From assembly GCF_003710815.1 (NCBI RefSeq), contig NZ_RHHP01000029.1, positions 1 to 49,387 on the forward strand: 49,387 nucleotides of DNA. Reading direction: 5' to 3'. How positions within the stretch are numbered: position 1 is the stretch's first letter; each line of letters opens with the position of its first letter. The translations under genes were made by a program, and so were the position numbers. Of this stretch, positions 39,992 through 48,125 are shown piece by piece. Source of the DNA: Brevibacillus centrosporus. GTDB taxonomy: Bacteria; Bacillota; Bacilli; Brevibacillales; Brevibacillaceae. The notes under the pieces were generated by a model. That model searched no databases. It saw only the letters and a list, made by a program, of their open reading frames with translations, and was not told the origin of the DNA.

Positions 39992-41184
39992 TCGATGCTC
40001 TCATCATTGGTGCTGGACCTGCCGGCTTATCAGCTGCCATTGCTTGCGCCAAACAAGATTTGTCCGTAGTCGTCATCGATGAATTTTACCGAGCCGGTGG
40101 ACGGCTTCTCGGCCAGCTGCATCAGGAACCGGATGGCACCTGGTGGAATGGCATCGAGGAAGCTCTGCGGCTGGATCGGGAGGCGCGTGCACTCGGCGTC
40201 GATATACGCTGCGGTGTATCCGTCTACGATGTATCCCGAACACCCGGCGGTTGGAATGTCTCTACCACTGCAGGCAAAATGGAAACACCCCTGCTGCTGA
40301 TCGCAACCGGGGCTTCTGAAACGGCCGTACCAGTACCTGGGTGGACTTTGCCAGGCGTCATGTCCATCGGCGCTGCCCAAGTCATGACCAATGTGCAGCG
40401 CGTGCGTGTAGGCGAGCGCGGAGTCGTGATCGGGGTCAACATTCTCTCCGTGGCTATCGCTCGAGAGCTGCAGCTCGCCGGGATCCAGATCGATCGGATG
40501 ATTCTCCCTCCTGCTTCATCCATCACCGGAAATGCTGGACTCCCTGAAGAAGTCATGCGTGCCCTGCTGCGAGTGGCTCATCTGGCCCCATCCCCTTTGC
40601 TTCGCTGGGGGAGTCGGTTCATGCACAGCCATTGGATGCAAAGCTTGGCTGTTCGTCTTTATCCTTCCCGTGGCTTCCCTATGTGGGACATTCCCATTCA
40701 GCTGCGCACAGCTGCTCTGGAAATCGTTGGGAAGGCTCAAGTCGAAGGGGTGCGGATCGCGCAAATAACCCCGGACGGTCAGCCCATCTTTGGAACGGAA
40801 CAGCTCATACCTGCTGATTTCGTCTGTATAGCAGGAGGATTGAGCCCACTCGCCGAACTTGCTGCGATCGCAGGCTGTCCATTTGCCTATGTGCCTTCAC
40901 TCGGCGGTCACGTACCGATCCACAACGACCAGATGCAAACGGCATTGCCTGGTCTTTTCGTAGCTGGAAACATAACCGGAGTCGAAAGTGCCAAGGTCGC
41001 GATGGCACAGGGGAAAGTCGCAGGACTCTCCATGGCGCATGCCCGCGGTGCCTTGACTGACCTCTCTCCGCTGACGGACGCTATTCGGGATGTAAAGGCG
41101 GTACGGCAACGAGCCACAATCCAGTTTCATCCGGACATTGATGACGGGCGCGCTCTTGTTGAAAAGCTGGCGCTGGCTCCATAG
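39988..41184 (+). CDS. NAD(P)/FAD-dependent oxidoreductase, alpha subunit of D-hydroxyproline dehydrogenase (HcnB/LhpE-like)
   Basis: 398-residue flavoprotein with two dinucleotide-binding folds: FAD motif ALIIGAGPAGLSAAIACAK at the N-terminus (about 4-22), the ATG-type segment LLIATGASETAVPVPGWTLP (about 95-114), RGVVIGVNILSVAIARELQ (second Rossmann) and LPGLFVAGNITGVESAKVAM near the end. It lacks the C-terminal BFD domain of typical HcnB proteins, which here is encoded at 39387. With the beta subunit at 28408 and the ferredoxin it would complete the dehydrogenase. A rho-independent terminator follows. Confidence 0.88.
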   Translation: MIDALIIGAGPAGLSAAIACAKQDLSVVVIDEFYRAGGRLLGQLHQEPDGTWWNGIEEALRLDREARALGVDIRCGVSVYDVSRTPGGWNVSTTAGKMETPLLLIATGASETAVPVPGWTLPGVMSIGAAQVMTNVQRVRVGERGVVIGVNILSVAIARELQLAGIQIDRMILPPASSITGNAGLPEEVMRALLRVAHLAPSPLLRWGSRFMHSHWMQSLAVRLYPSRGFPMWDIPIQLRTAALEIVGKAQVEGVRIAQITPDGQPIFGTEQLIPADFVCIAGGLSPLAELAAIAGCPFAYVPSLGGHVPIHNDQMQTALPGLFVAGNITGVESAKVAMAQGKVAGLSMAHARGALTDLSPLTDAIRDVKAVRQRATIQFHPDIDDGRALVEKLALAP

Positions 41185-41198
41185 CACGCCTTCACTTG

Positions 41199-41240
41199 GA
41201 AGAGGGGATTCAGCCTTTGCTGTGTCCCCTCTTCTTTTTT
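41199..41240 (+). terminator. Rho-independent terminator of the dehydrogenase accessory operon
   Basis: Perfect 10-bp stem GAAGAGGGGA/TCCCCTCTTC with a 16-nt loop followed by six T residues, 14 bp past the stop codon. Confidence 0.9.
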
Positions 41241-41255
41241 CGTGTTTTTGCAATT

Positions 41256-41285
41256 TGCTATTCACATACATACAGTTTGTATGTT
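41256..41285 (+). promoter_or_regulatory. Promoter and TetR-type operator of the VOC-TetR operon
   Basis: Perfect palindrome ACATACA-GTT-TGTATGT (41268-41284) lies between a possible -35 (TTGCTA, 41256-41261) and -10 (TATGTT, 41280-41285; 18-bp spacer). Position and symmetry fit autorepression by the TetR protein encoded in the same operon. Confidence 0.7.
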
Positions 41286-41321
41286 AAATTGGTACCATCT
41301 ACCATATAAGGGGTGATTGAT

Positions 41322-41744
41322 ATGCAGATTTCCAGTTCATACCCTGTCATTTTGACAGAACAGGTTGCTGACAGCTCCCGCTTTTACACTGACTATTTTG
41401 GCTTTGCGCCTGCGTTTGAATCAGGTTGGTACGTGAGTCTGAAAAACGATCAGACGGAGCACTCCTTTGAGTTAGCTATCTTGGATGCGTCACACGCTAC
41501 CATTCCTGATGGGTACCGCAAAACCACGCAAGGTCTCATCCTCAATTTTGAAGTAGACAATGTGGATGCGGAATACGAGCGTCTGATTGTCCAATCAGGA
41601 CTCCCTCTGCATCTGGATATCCGCGACGAAGCTTTCGGTCAACGCCACTTCATCACGTCCGATCCGAATGGGGTATTGATCGATGTCATCACCGTCATCC
41701 CCCCTTCGGAAGCATTCCTTCTCCAATACGTAGAGAACGATTGA
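41322..41744 (+). CDS. VOC (glyoxalase/dioxygenase) superfamily protein
   Basis: 140-residue protein of the VOC fold: YPVILTEQVADSSRFYTDYF in the first module, LILNFEVDNVDAEYERLIVQ and QRHFITSDPNGVLIDVITVI in the second. Such proteins are often metal-dependent lyases, dioxygenases or drug-binding resistance proteins. ATG at 41322 is preferred over the GTG at 41313 because AAGGGG lies 8 nt upstream. The TetR regulator follows by 30 bp, which suggests that the VOC protein handles the small molecule sensed by it. Confidence 0.88.
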   Translation: MQISSSYPVILTEQVADSSRFYTDYFGFAPAFESGWYVSLKNDQTEHSFELAILDASHATIPDGYRKTTQGLILNFEVDNVDAEYERLIVQSGLPLHLDIRDEAFGQRHFITSDPNGVLIDVITVIPPSEAFLLQYVEND

Positions 41745-41774
41745 CCCGATAGGAACAAATAAGGAGACCTCATC

Positions 41775-42365
41775 ATGAAACGATCAAAAGAAGAACAAAA
41801 AAAGGCGACCATCCGCAAGCTGACGGAAGTAGCCAGAGTACATTTTTCCGCGCACGGGTATGCCGAGGCTTCCACGGAGGAAATGGTCCAAGAGGCTGGG
41901 TTGACTCGGGGAGCGCTTTACCATCATTTTGGCAACAAGGAAGGCTTGTTTCATGCGGTTCTCGCCATGGTGCAAGCAGAAATCGCACAACAGGTGGAAT
42001 CTGAAGCAGCACAAAGCGAAGATCTATGGGAGCAGCTGGTTCTGGGGTGCCGCGCCTTTGTATCCGCTGCGGTCGAAAGTCCCAATAGGCGAATTCTGCT
42101 TATCGATGGCCCATCCGTGCTGGGCTGGGAAAGCTGGCGCCAGATGGACCAGGAACATTCCATGCGGTTGCTGCACGAGCAGCTGCTGCTCATCGACGAG
42201 CAAGGCGGTCTCAAGCCTGTGTCGATCCCCGCTCTCACTCATCTCCTCTCTGGCGCCATGAATGAGGCCGCACTCTGGATAGCCCAGATGCCCGACCAGC
42301 AGCATGCTCTCATCGAGGCTACAGCATCGCTTCGCCTGATGCTGGATGGATTCAAAGCACAATAG
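41775..42365 (+). CDS. TetR/AcrR-family transcriptional repressor
   Basis: 196-residue regulator. The N-terminal TetR HTH is textbook: TIRKLTEVARVHFSAHGYAE followed by VQEAGLTRGALYHHFGNKEG (about 12-58). The C-terminal helical domain (about 80-196) binds an unknown ligand. ATG has AAGGAG upstream. It is co-transcribed with the VOC gene and presumably binds the palindrome at 41268. Its stop is 4 bp from that of the convergent permease gene, with no terminator between. Confidence 0.93.
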   Translation: MKRSKEEQKKATIRKLTEVARVHFSAHGYAEASTEEMVQEAGLTRGALYHHFGNKEGLFHAVLAMVQAEIAQQVESEAAQSEDLWEQLVLGCRAFVSAAVESPNRRILLIDGPSVLGWESWRQMDQEHSMRLLHEQLLLIDEQGGLKPVSIPALTHLLSGAMNEAALWIAQMPDQQHALIEATASLRLMLDGFKAQ

Positions 42366-42369
42366 CGTC

Positions 42370-43197
42370 TCACTCTTTCACTGCGCCGGAAGTCAAACCA
42401 GAGATAATCCGTCGCTGGAAAATCAGCACCATGATGACCAAAGGCACAGTCACGATGATCGACGCTGCAGAGATTTCCCCCCAAGGAATCGTAAACATCC
42501 CTTGGAACATCACGATCCCCACAGGAACTGTCTTCATCGCTTCCTGCGTATTGAGCGTCAGAGCAAACAAGAACTCATTCCACGCCGCGATAAAGACGAG
42601 AATCGCTGTCGTAAATACGCCGGGCATCGCCAGCGGAAAGAACACCCTGGTCATGGTCTGCCAAATGCTAGCGCCGTCTACTTTGGCAGCCTCCCCCAAA
42701 TCCACGGGAATTTTGCGGAAAAAGATGGTCAGATTCCAGATCGCCAGCGGCAGCGCAAAGGTCGTATACGGGATAATCAAACCCAGGTAGCTGTTCGTCA
42801 GCCCCATCGATTGCATGAACATGAAAATGGGAGAAATCGTAGCGATTTGCGGGAACATCGAGACAGCAAGCACAATTCTGAGGATGATCGTTTTGCCGCG
42901 AAACGACAGCCATGCGATCGCATACGCCGCAAAGGAAGCAATCGTAATCGAGTACAAAGTTGTCAGTGTCGCCACAACTGTCGAGTTCCACAGATACCTG
43001 GCAAACGGCCGCTCTGTGAATACCCTGACAAAATTGTCAAAGCTGGGGTTTAAGATGATAAATTGAAAGGCCCTCTCTCCAAACAGCTCACTTGGCGGCT
43101 TCAAAGCGGCGATGAGAATCCATAAAAACGGAAACATCACAATAAAGATAAAAAGGACCAAAAAGATATAGAACAACGGACCCGCCTTTTTCTGCAT
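42370..43197 (-). CDS. Carbohydrate ABC transporter permease, MalG/LacG type
   Basis: 275-residue membrane protein with six helices; the N-terminal MQKKAGPLFYIFLVLFIFIV begins TM1, IILRIVLAVSMFPQIATISP is TM3, and the EAA loop LGEAAKVDGASIWQTMTRVF (about 170-190) contacts the ATPase. The ending RRIISGLTSGAVKE is typical of MalG-like permeases. ATG at 43197 follows GGAGGGAGG. It is last in the LacI-controlled operon. No ATPase gene is present, so a shared MsmX-type ATPase is expected to serve it. Confidence 0.93.
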   Translation of the reverse strand: MQKKAGPLFYIFLVLFIFIVMFPFLWILIAALKPPSELFGERAFQFIILNPSFDNFVRVFTERPFARYLWNSTVVATLTTLYSITIASFAAYAIAWLSFRGKTIILRIVLAVSMFPQIATISPIFMFMQSMGLTNSYLGLIIPYTTFALPLAIWNLTIFFRKIPVDLGEAAKVDGASIWQTMTRVFFPLAMPGVFTTAILVFIAAWNEFLFALTLNTQEAMKTVPVGIVMFQGMFTIPWGEISAASIIVTVPLVIMVLIFQRRIISGLTSGAVKE

Positions 43198-43211
43198 GCC
43201 TTCCTCCCTCC

Positions 43212-44504
43212 TTATCTTCCGCCGCTTTCGCCCAAGAGGTCTGCTCCCAGGATTTTGATATAGCCCATGGAGATCAACGCCACACATAAAAACACGATGA
43301 TGGCGAGTGCCGAGCCTTCGCCAAAGCTCATTTGGGCAAACATCGTTTTGTACGCCAGGATAGAGATGGTTTCGGTCGAATTGGCCGGTCCGCCTCCTGT
43401 CAAAGCATAGATCAAGTCAAAAACCCGGAAGGCATCGAGCGTGCGAAACAGCAAGGAAACAAGCAGTGTGGACTTGAGCATCGGCAGCGTAATCCGGAAA
43501 AACTGCTGAACGCGGCTGGCTCCGTCTACCTGTGCCGCCTCATAGAGACTATGGGGAATCGTTTGCAGTCCAGCAAATAGCAGCAGCGCCATGAATGGTG
43601 TCGTTTTCCAGACATCCGCTAAAATAACGGAGAACATCGCTCCTGCTTTTGTCGTCAAGAGCACACCCATGTTTGACACCAGCCCTGTCACTTCAAAGAG
43701 ATGCGCGACAATTCCATTTTGTCCATCGTATAAATACTTCCACATCATCGCAGAAATCACAGTTGGGATCGCCCAAGGAATGAGAACCGTCGCCCGAACC
43801 AGCCCGCGCCCCGCGAACTGCTTGTTGATCAACAGGGCAATCCACAGCCCGAGTACCAGCTCAATCGCTACCGAGACTACGGTAAAAAACAGCGTGTTAT
43901 ACAAGGCACCCCACATCCTGCTATCCGTCAGGAACTTCTTGTAGTAGGCAAAGCCTACGTAATTCGGTTCAATGACGGATGACGAGATCCCCTGTACGAC
44001 TCCCGTGGCTCCCTCTGGCTTGCTCAGTTGTTTTTGCTTCCCCATTTCATCGAGGGTCGTCCCGATCGCTGCGAGTGTAGACTGGATCGATTCCATCTGC
44101 TCACTCGTAAGCTCTACGTACTTCAGCTCGTTTGGGACAGGCTTGAACTCTAGCAGCAGCTGATCAATTCTCTCGTATCGTGCGGCGATTTCGCCCGTTT
44201 GCTGTAGTGTCGCATTCATTTGTTCTGTCTGCTGTCGTAGGGACAGCAGCTGTTCCTTGGCAGCTCCCTGCGCCGTGTCCGCTTCCTTTTTCAAATAGCG
44301 CAGCAAATTGGGCAAGGTGTTGACGTATCTCTCCATATCCAATCCATACGAGGTGTGCACCTCTGTTTTCGTCGGATCATTCAGTCGAATATCGTGCAGG
44401 CTAATCCAAAAAGAACGCATGACGGGCCAGATAGCAATGATGAGAATGATCACGATGGCGGGTAGTATCAATAAATAGCCCATCTGCTTTTCCGAAAGCT
44501 TCAT
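43212..44504 (-). CDS. Carbohydrate ABC transporter permease, MalF/UgpA type, with long helical insert
   Basis: 430-residue membrane protein. TM1 (about 10-32) is followed by an unusually large extracytoplasmic region (about 33-185) rich in Glu, Gln and Leu with heptad-like helices (YLKKEADTAQGAAKEQLLSL, RQQTEQMNATLQQTGEIAAR), then TM2 onward in the standard permease fold with EAA loop YEAAQVDGASRVQQFFRITL. The extra region may dock the binding protein as the MalF P2 loop does. ATG at 44504 follows AAAGAGGG. It is 14 bp upstream of the partner permease. Confidence 0.9.
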   Translation of the reverse strand: MKLSEKQMGYLLILPAIVIILIIAIWPVMRSFWISLHDIRLNDPTKTEVHTSYGLDMERYVNTLPNLLRYLKKEADTAQGAAKEQLLSLRQQTEQMNATLQQTGEIAARYERIDQLLLEFKPVPNELKYVELTSEQMESIQSTLAAIGTTLDEMGKQKQLSKPEGATGVVQGISSSVIEPNYVGFAYYKKFLTDSRMWGALYNTLFFTVVSVAIELVLGLWIALLINKQFAGRGLVRATVLIPWAIPTVISAMMWKYLYDGQNGIVAHLFEVTGLVSNMGVLLTTKAGAMFSVILADVWKTTPFMALLLFAGLQTIPHSLYEAAQVDGASRVQQFFRITLPMLKSTLLVSLLFRTLDAFRVFDLIYALTGGGPANSTETISILAYKTMFAQMSFGEGSALAIIVFLCVALISMGYIKILGADLLGESGGR

Positions 44505-44559
44505 CCGTTCACCCTCTTTTTCGCCGTTGTCATGATTGGTGCGTCGTTTCAAGAGAGGA

Positions 44560-44591
44560 CTCCCGGGAAAGCAGCACTGGCCTCCCGGGAG
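44560..44591 (-). other. mRNA stem-loop between sugar-binding protein and permease genes
   Basis: Perfect GC-rich inverted repeat CTCCCGGGA/TCCCGGGAG (14-nt loop) without a T-run. Likely a 3'-end stabiliser that raises binding protein over permease expression. Confidence 0.7.
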
Positions 44592-44616
44592 CAACCCCTT
44601 CCCTTGCGATTCTCCG

Positions 44617-45966
44617 TTATTTTTTCATTAAAGCGTTCATTTGGGTTTCCATGCTCTTCGCAGCTTGCTCAGCCGTTTGCTGACCTGCGAGTGCTTTCGA
44701 TACCTCGATCTGGATGACTTCCGAAATTTTCGGATAGATCGGGGTGGTTGGACGAGATACCGCTGCGCTTACGCCGTCGACGAAGTCTTTGTTTGCAAAC
44801 AATGGGCTTGCCTTTTGGACGTCGGCTTCATCGTATGCAGGCAAATACGTCGGAGCGAGGCCACCGTGAACAGCAGATATTTTTTGACCTTCTGGACCTG
44901 TCATGAACTTCAGGAATTCCCATGCTTCTTTTGGATGCTTGGTGAACTTGTTGATCCCGCCCATCCAGCCGCCGAGCGCTGCTGCTGAACCCGCATCACC
45001 AGCCGGCAGTGGAGCGATTGCTACTTTGTCTACGATTTTGGATTGTGTTTGATCCTGTGCCATGGCGAATTGATACGGCCAGTTGCGAACGAACGGAGAT
45101 TGGCCCTCGAGGAATGTGGTATGCGATTCTGTTTCTGTAAATGTGGTGATGTTTTTGGGGACGAAGTCAGACTTTACGATCTCCATCATTTTTTGCAAGC
45201 CTTTAATGGTTCCCGGGTTGTTTACGGCGACGTTTCCTTGTTCATCGAGAATTTTTCCACCGTATGCCGCGCTGAATTCGACGAAGTTACATACGAGCCC
45301 TTCATACTGCTTGGCTTGCATCAGATACCCGAACTTGAACCCGTCTTTGCCATTTAAAGCTTTTGCCTGCTTGATCAGGTCATCCCATGTCTTCGGTGCT
45401 TCTTTTACCATATCCTTGCGATAGAAGAGGAGACCGGCGTCGATGAACTTCGGCATGGTCCACTGCTGTCCACCGAAGTTTCCAGCGTCCATCGCGCCTT
45501 TAATGTATTTGCCTGTATCGATATTATCCTGCTCCATGAGTCGATCCAGAGGCAAAAGGTAGCCCGCTTGAGCGAATTCCGCCGGCCAGATTACATCGAG
45601 GTCAAACACGTCTATCTCGGAAGACTGCGCGCTGAACATCGTGACGTATTGATCATGGCTTTGTCCGGTGTCAGACGGCATTTCGCGGATTTCCACTTCG
45701 ATATCGGGATGTGCGGCAGTAAAGGCCTCAACCAGCTTCTTCGTAGAATCGGTGGAATCCTTTCCGCGCGCGTATACCAGTTTGACTTTTTCAGCTGCGG
45801 GTGCTGGCTCGGTCTTGGGTGTTTCAGCAGGTGCAGGTGTCTGTGCGGCTGGCTGCTGTGGAGCTGCTGCAGGTGCGGATTGCTGTGGAGCGCTTGAACA
45901 CGCGGCTAAAGAGAAAAGCATGGAAAAGGTCAGACCAACAGATGTAAGCCCTTTCAACAATTTCAT
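44617..45966 (-). CDS. Carbohydrate ABC transporter substrate-binding lipoprotein (family 1)
   Basis: 449-residue extracytoplasmic sugar receptor. Signal peptide with lipobox SLAACSSAP (Cys near 23), a Pro/Ala/Gln linker, then the family-1 fold: KLVYARGKDSTDSTKKLVEA, AAHPDIEVEIREMPSDT, DVFDLDVIWPAEFAQAGYLL and LGGWMGGINKFTKHPKEAWE. ATG follows AAGGGGGTCC. It lies between the oxidoreductase and two permease genes; the ligand is probably a sugar or polyol that the operon's enzymes oxidise or isomerise. Confidence 0.92.
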   Translation of the reverse strand: MKLLKGLTSVGLTFSMLFSLAACSSAPQQSAPAAAPQQPAAQTPAPAETPKTEPAPAAEKVKLVYARGKDSTDSTKKLVEAFTAAHPDIEVEIREMPSDTGQSHDQYVTMFSAQSSEIDVFDLDVIWPAEFAQAGYLLPLDRLMEQDNIDTGKYIKGAMDAGNFGGQQWTMPKFIDAGLLFYRKDMVKEAPKTWDDLIKQAKALNGKDGFKFGYLMQAKQYEGLVCNFVEFSAAYGGKILDEQGNVAVNNPGTIKGLQKMMEIVKSDFVPKNITTFTETESHTTFLEGQSPFVRNWPYQFAMAQDQTQSKIVDKVAIAPLPAGDAGSAAALGGWMGGINKFTKHPKEAWEFLKFMTGPEGQKISAVHGGLAPTYLPAYDEADVQKASPLFANKDFVDGVSAAVSRPTTPIYPKISEVIQIEVSKALAGQQTAEQAAKSMETQMNALMKK

Positions 45967-45994
45967 TTTATGGACCCCCTTATTCGATTTTTAC

Positions 45995-46018
45995 GAGGCC
46001 CCCCTAAAGGAGTGCCTC
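45995..46018 (-). other. Stem-loop upstream of the sugar-binding protein gene
   Basis: GAGGC...GCCTC arms extended to about 10 bp with one mismatch, without a T-run. It could protect the 5' end of a processed binding-protein mRNA. Confidence 0.4.
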
Positions 46019-46027
46019 ATCACAGCC

Positions 46028-47086
46028 TTACAATCGGATTGCCTCACCTGTCGCAGCAGATGCGTAAATCGCCTCGATCAAGCGATTGATGTACAGCGCT
46101 TGCTCCGGTGTGCAAAGAGGAGTTGCGGAACCTTCCAAGGAGTCGATAAAGTTCTGAAACAGCTTTACTCGTTCTTTTTCCCGCTTTGGTATAATCTCGG
46201 TGGTAGCCGCTGTCCCGTTCCAATCCTGATACATGGTGAGCCGATCTTCCATCAGGTTGAGCGATGTTCCCCCTGCTTGCCCGTACAGATGGAGGAAAAC
46301 GTTTTCCTTTTCAATATGAGAAGCCCAGCTCGCATCCAGTGTGAGAGTCAACCCATTTTCGAACGTAATCATCGCTACTGCCATGTCTTCTACGTCAAAG
46401 GTACCGTTCTCGTCACGCCGCCCCCACTCTGACAGGCCCTTCTTATCTGGTCCGAACTGTGCGTAGGTCTGCCCGAGAACCGACACGGGTTTTGGATGAC
46501 CGAGCAGCCACAGCGTCAGGTCCAGCATATGTACCCCAATGTCGATCAGCGGTCCACCCCCTGCCAGCTCTTTTTGGGTAAACCAGCTGCCCCAGCCAGG
46601 AATGCCGTTTCGCCTGACCCAGCCTGTCTTCGCGTGATAGACCTGTCCCAGCTTGCCTTCCATCAACAGATTTTTGACGTACTGTGCGTCGCTGCGAAAA
46701 CGGTTGTTCTGTGCTACCATCAGTATTTTGCCTGCCTGCGCTGCTGCTTGGATCATTTCTTCAGCTTGTGCGACGTTCATCGCCATCGGCTTTTCGCACA
46801 GCGTGTGTTTGCCTGCTGCCAGGGTTTCCATAGCCGTTTCCGCGTGCAAGTAATTGGGAACGCAGATGACAACTGCATTCACGTCTGGATTTTTCAGCAG
46901 CTCCCTGTAATCCGTATAGACTTGTGGAATCGTATGCCGAGCTGCCCGGTTTGATGCTACTTCCCGCGAGACGTCTGCGATCGCCACTACCTCTGCCCTG
47001 GGCTCATCCTTGATCGCTTCGAGATGTGCCTCTGAGATCCCGCCCGCTCCAATGATCCCGATCTTCCATTTTTTTGTGCTTGTCAT
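46028..47086 (-). CDS. Gfo/Idh/MocA-family oxidoreductase
   Basis: 352-residue NAD(P)-dependent dehydrogenase. N-terminal Rossmann fold IGIIGAGGISEAHLEAI (about 9-25), the sugar-substrate lysine motif CEKPMAMN (about 96-103), and the C-terminal beta-sheet domain with GGGPLIDIGVHMLDLTLWLL (His/Asp catalytic region). The family oxidises sugars, inositols and their derivatives. ATG follows TAGGAGG. It is 10 bp after the TIM-barrel isomerase gene; together with it and the importer this suggests inositol-, keto-sugar- or rare-sugar metabolism. The exact substrate is not clear. Confidence 0.9.
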   Translation of the reverse strand: MTSTKKWKIGIIGAGGISEAHLEAIKDEPRAEVVAIADVSREVASNRAARHTIPQVYTDYRELLKNPDVNAVVICVPNYLHAETAMETLAAGKHTLCEKPMAMNVAQAEEMIQAAAQAGKILMVAQNNRFRSDAQYVKNLLMEGKLGQVYHAKTGWVRRNGIPGWGSWFTQKELAGGGPLIDIGVHMLDLTLWLLGHPKPVSVLGQTYAQFGPDKKGLSEWGRRDENGTFDVEDMAVAMITFENGLTLTLDASWASHIEKENVFLHLYGQAGGTSLNLMEDRLTMYQDWNGTAATTEIIPKREKERVKLFQNFIDSLEGSATPLCTPEQALYINRLIEAIYASAATGEAIRL

Positions 47087-47096
47087 GCCCAGCCTC

Positions 47097-48065
47097 CTAT
47101 ACCCACCACAGATTGTTTACGGGCTCTCGCAAAATGACCTGCTTCAGATTGTGAACTGCTCGCTGGAAGCCTTCTTCAATCGACATGAGCGCATCCTCGT
47201 GTTCGATACTGACTACATAGTCATAGCCGTTCATCCGCAAAGCGCTCATCATATTGGCCCACGTTTGCTGATCGTGCCCGTAGCCTACCGTGCGGAAGTA
47301 CCAGGCGCGTTCATTTAAATTGGCGTAGGAGTTCATGTCGGTCAGTCCGTACATGTTGACTTTATCCTGATCAATGTACGTATCCTTCGCATGGAAATGG
47401 TAGATCGCTTTTTCTTTCCCCAAGATCTTGATTGCCGCTATTGGATCGATGCCTTGCCACCACATGTGGCTGGGGTCGAAGTTCGCTCCAATTCCTTCCC
47501 CTGCCTGTTCGCGAAGCTTGAGCAGCGTCCCCGGCGTATGGACCAAGAAGCCTCCATGCAGCTCCAACGCTACTTTTACGTGATGGGAAACGGCGTACGC
47601 AGCCCATTCCTTCCAGTAAGGGATCAGTTTGTTTTCCCATTGCCAGGTCAAAACATCCCGGTATTCATTCGGCCAAGGCGCCACGGGCCAGTTTGGATAG
47701 ACTGCTCCTTCATGATCGCCAGCCGTACCCGAGAAGCAATTGACGACGGGGACCTCGAGCTGCTCTGCCAGCCTCACTGTTTGGACAAACGTCTCATGGG
47801 ACTCACGCGCAAACTTCTTGTCGGGAGTCAAAGGATTGCCGTGGCAGCTGAGCGCACTGATGATCAAGCCGCGATCTTCAACTGCTTTTTTGTAGGCACG
47901 AACCTTCTCCGGGTTGTCCAGCAGCTCCTCCACTTGGCAATGGGCATCTCCGGGATATCCGCCCGTTCCGATTTCTACTGCTTCCAAGCCTGCCGCTTGC
48001 ACGTGATCCAGCATTTCCTCAAATGACTTTTCACCGAATAACACCGTAAATACTCCAAGCTTCAC
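47097..48065 (-). CDS. Sugar phosphate isomerase/epimerase (xylose-isomerase-like TIM barrel)
   Basis: 322-residue AP-endonuclease-2-type TIM barrel. Metal-ligand positions look conserved: Glu in VEIGTGGYPGD, Glu in VALELHGGFLVH (about 160-171), Asp and His in GANFDPSHMWWQG, His in IYHFHAKDTYID and Glu in YVVSIEHEDAL. Such enzymes isomerise or epimerise ketoses, or act in the inositol pathway (IolE/IolI-like). Start is GTG with GGGGTGAAG upstream. It lies 60 bp downstream of the LacI-type regulator and 10 bp before the oxidoreductase. Confidence 0.9.
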   Translation of the reverse strand: MKLGVFTVLFGEKSFEEMLDHVQAAGLEAVEIGTGGYPGDAHCQVEELLDNPEKVRAYKKAVEDRGLIISALSCHGNPLTPDKKFARESHETFVQTVRLAEQLEVPVVNCFSGTAGDHEGAVYPNWPVAPWPNEYRDVLTWQWENKLIPYWKEWAAYAVSHHVKVALELHGGFLVHTPGTLLKLREQAGEGIGANFDPSHMWWQGIDPIAAIKILGKEKAIYHFHAKDTYIDQDKVNMYGLTDMNSYANLNERAWYFRTVGYGHDQQTWANMMSALRMNGYDYVVSIEHEDALMSIEEGFQRAVHNLKQVILREPVNNLWWV

Positions 48066-48125
48066 ACTTCTTCACCCCTTTTCTTGACATGCACACTATC
48101 TATGCTCTTTTTCTTGATGCTGTTT

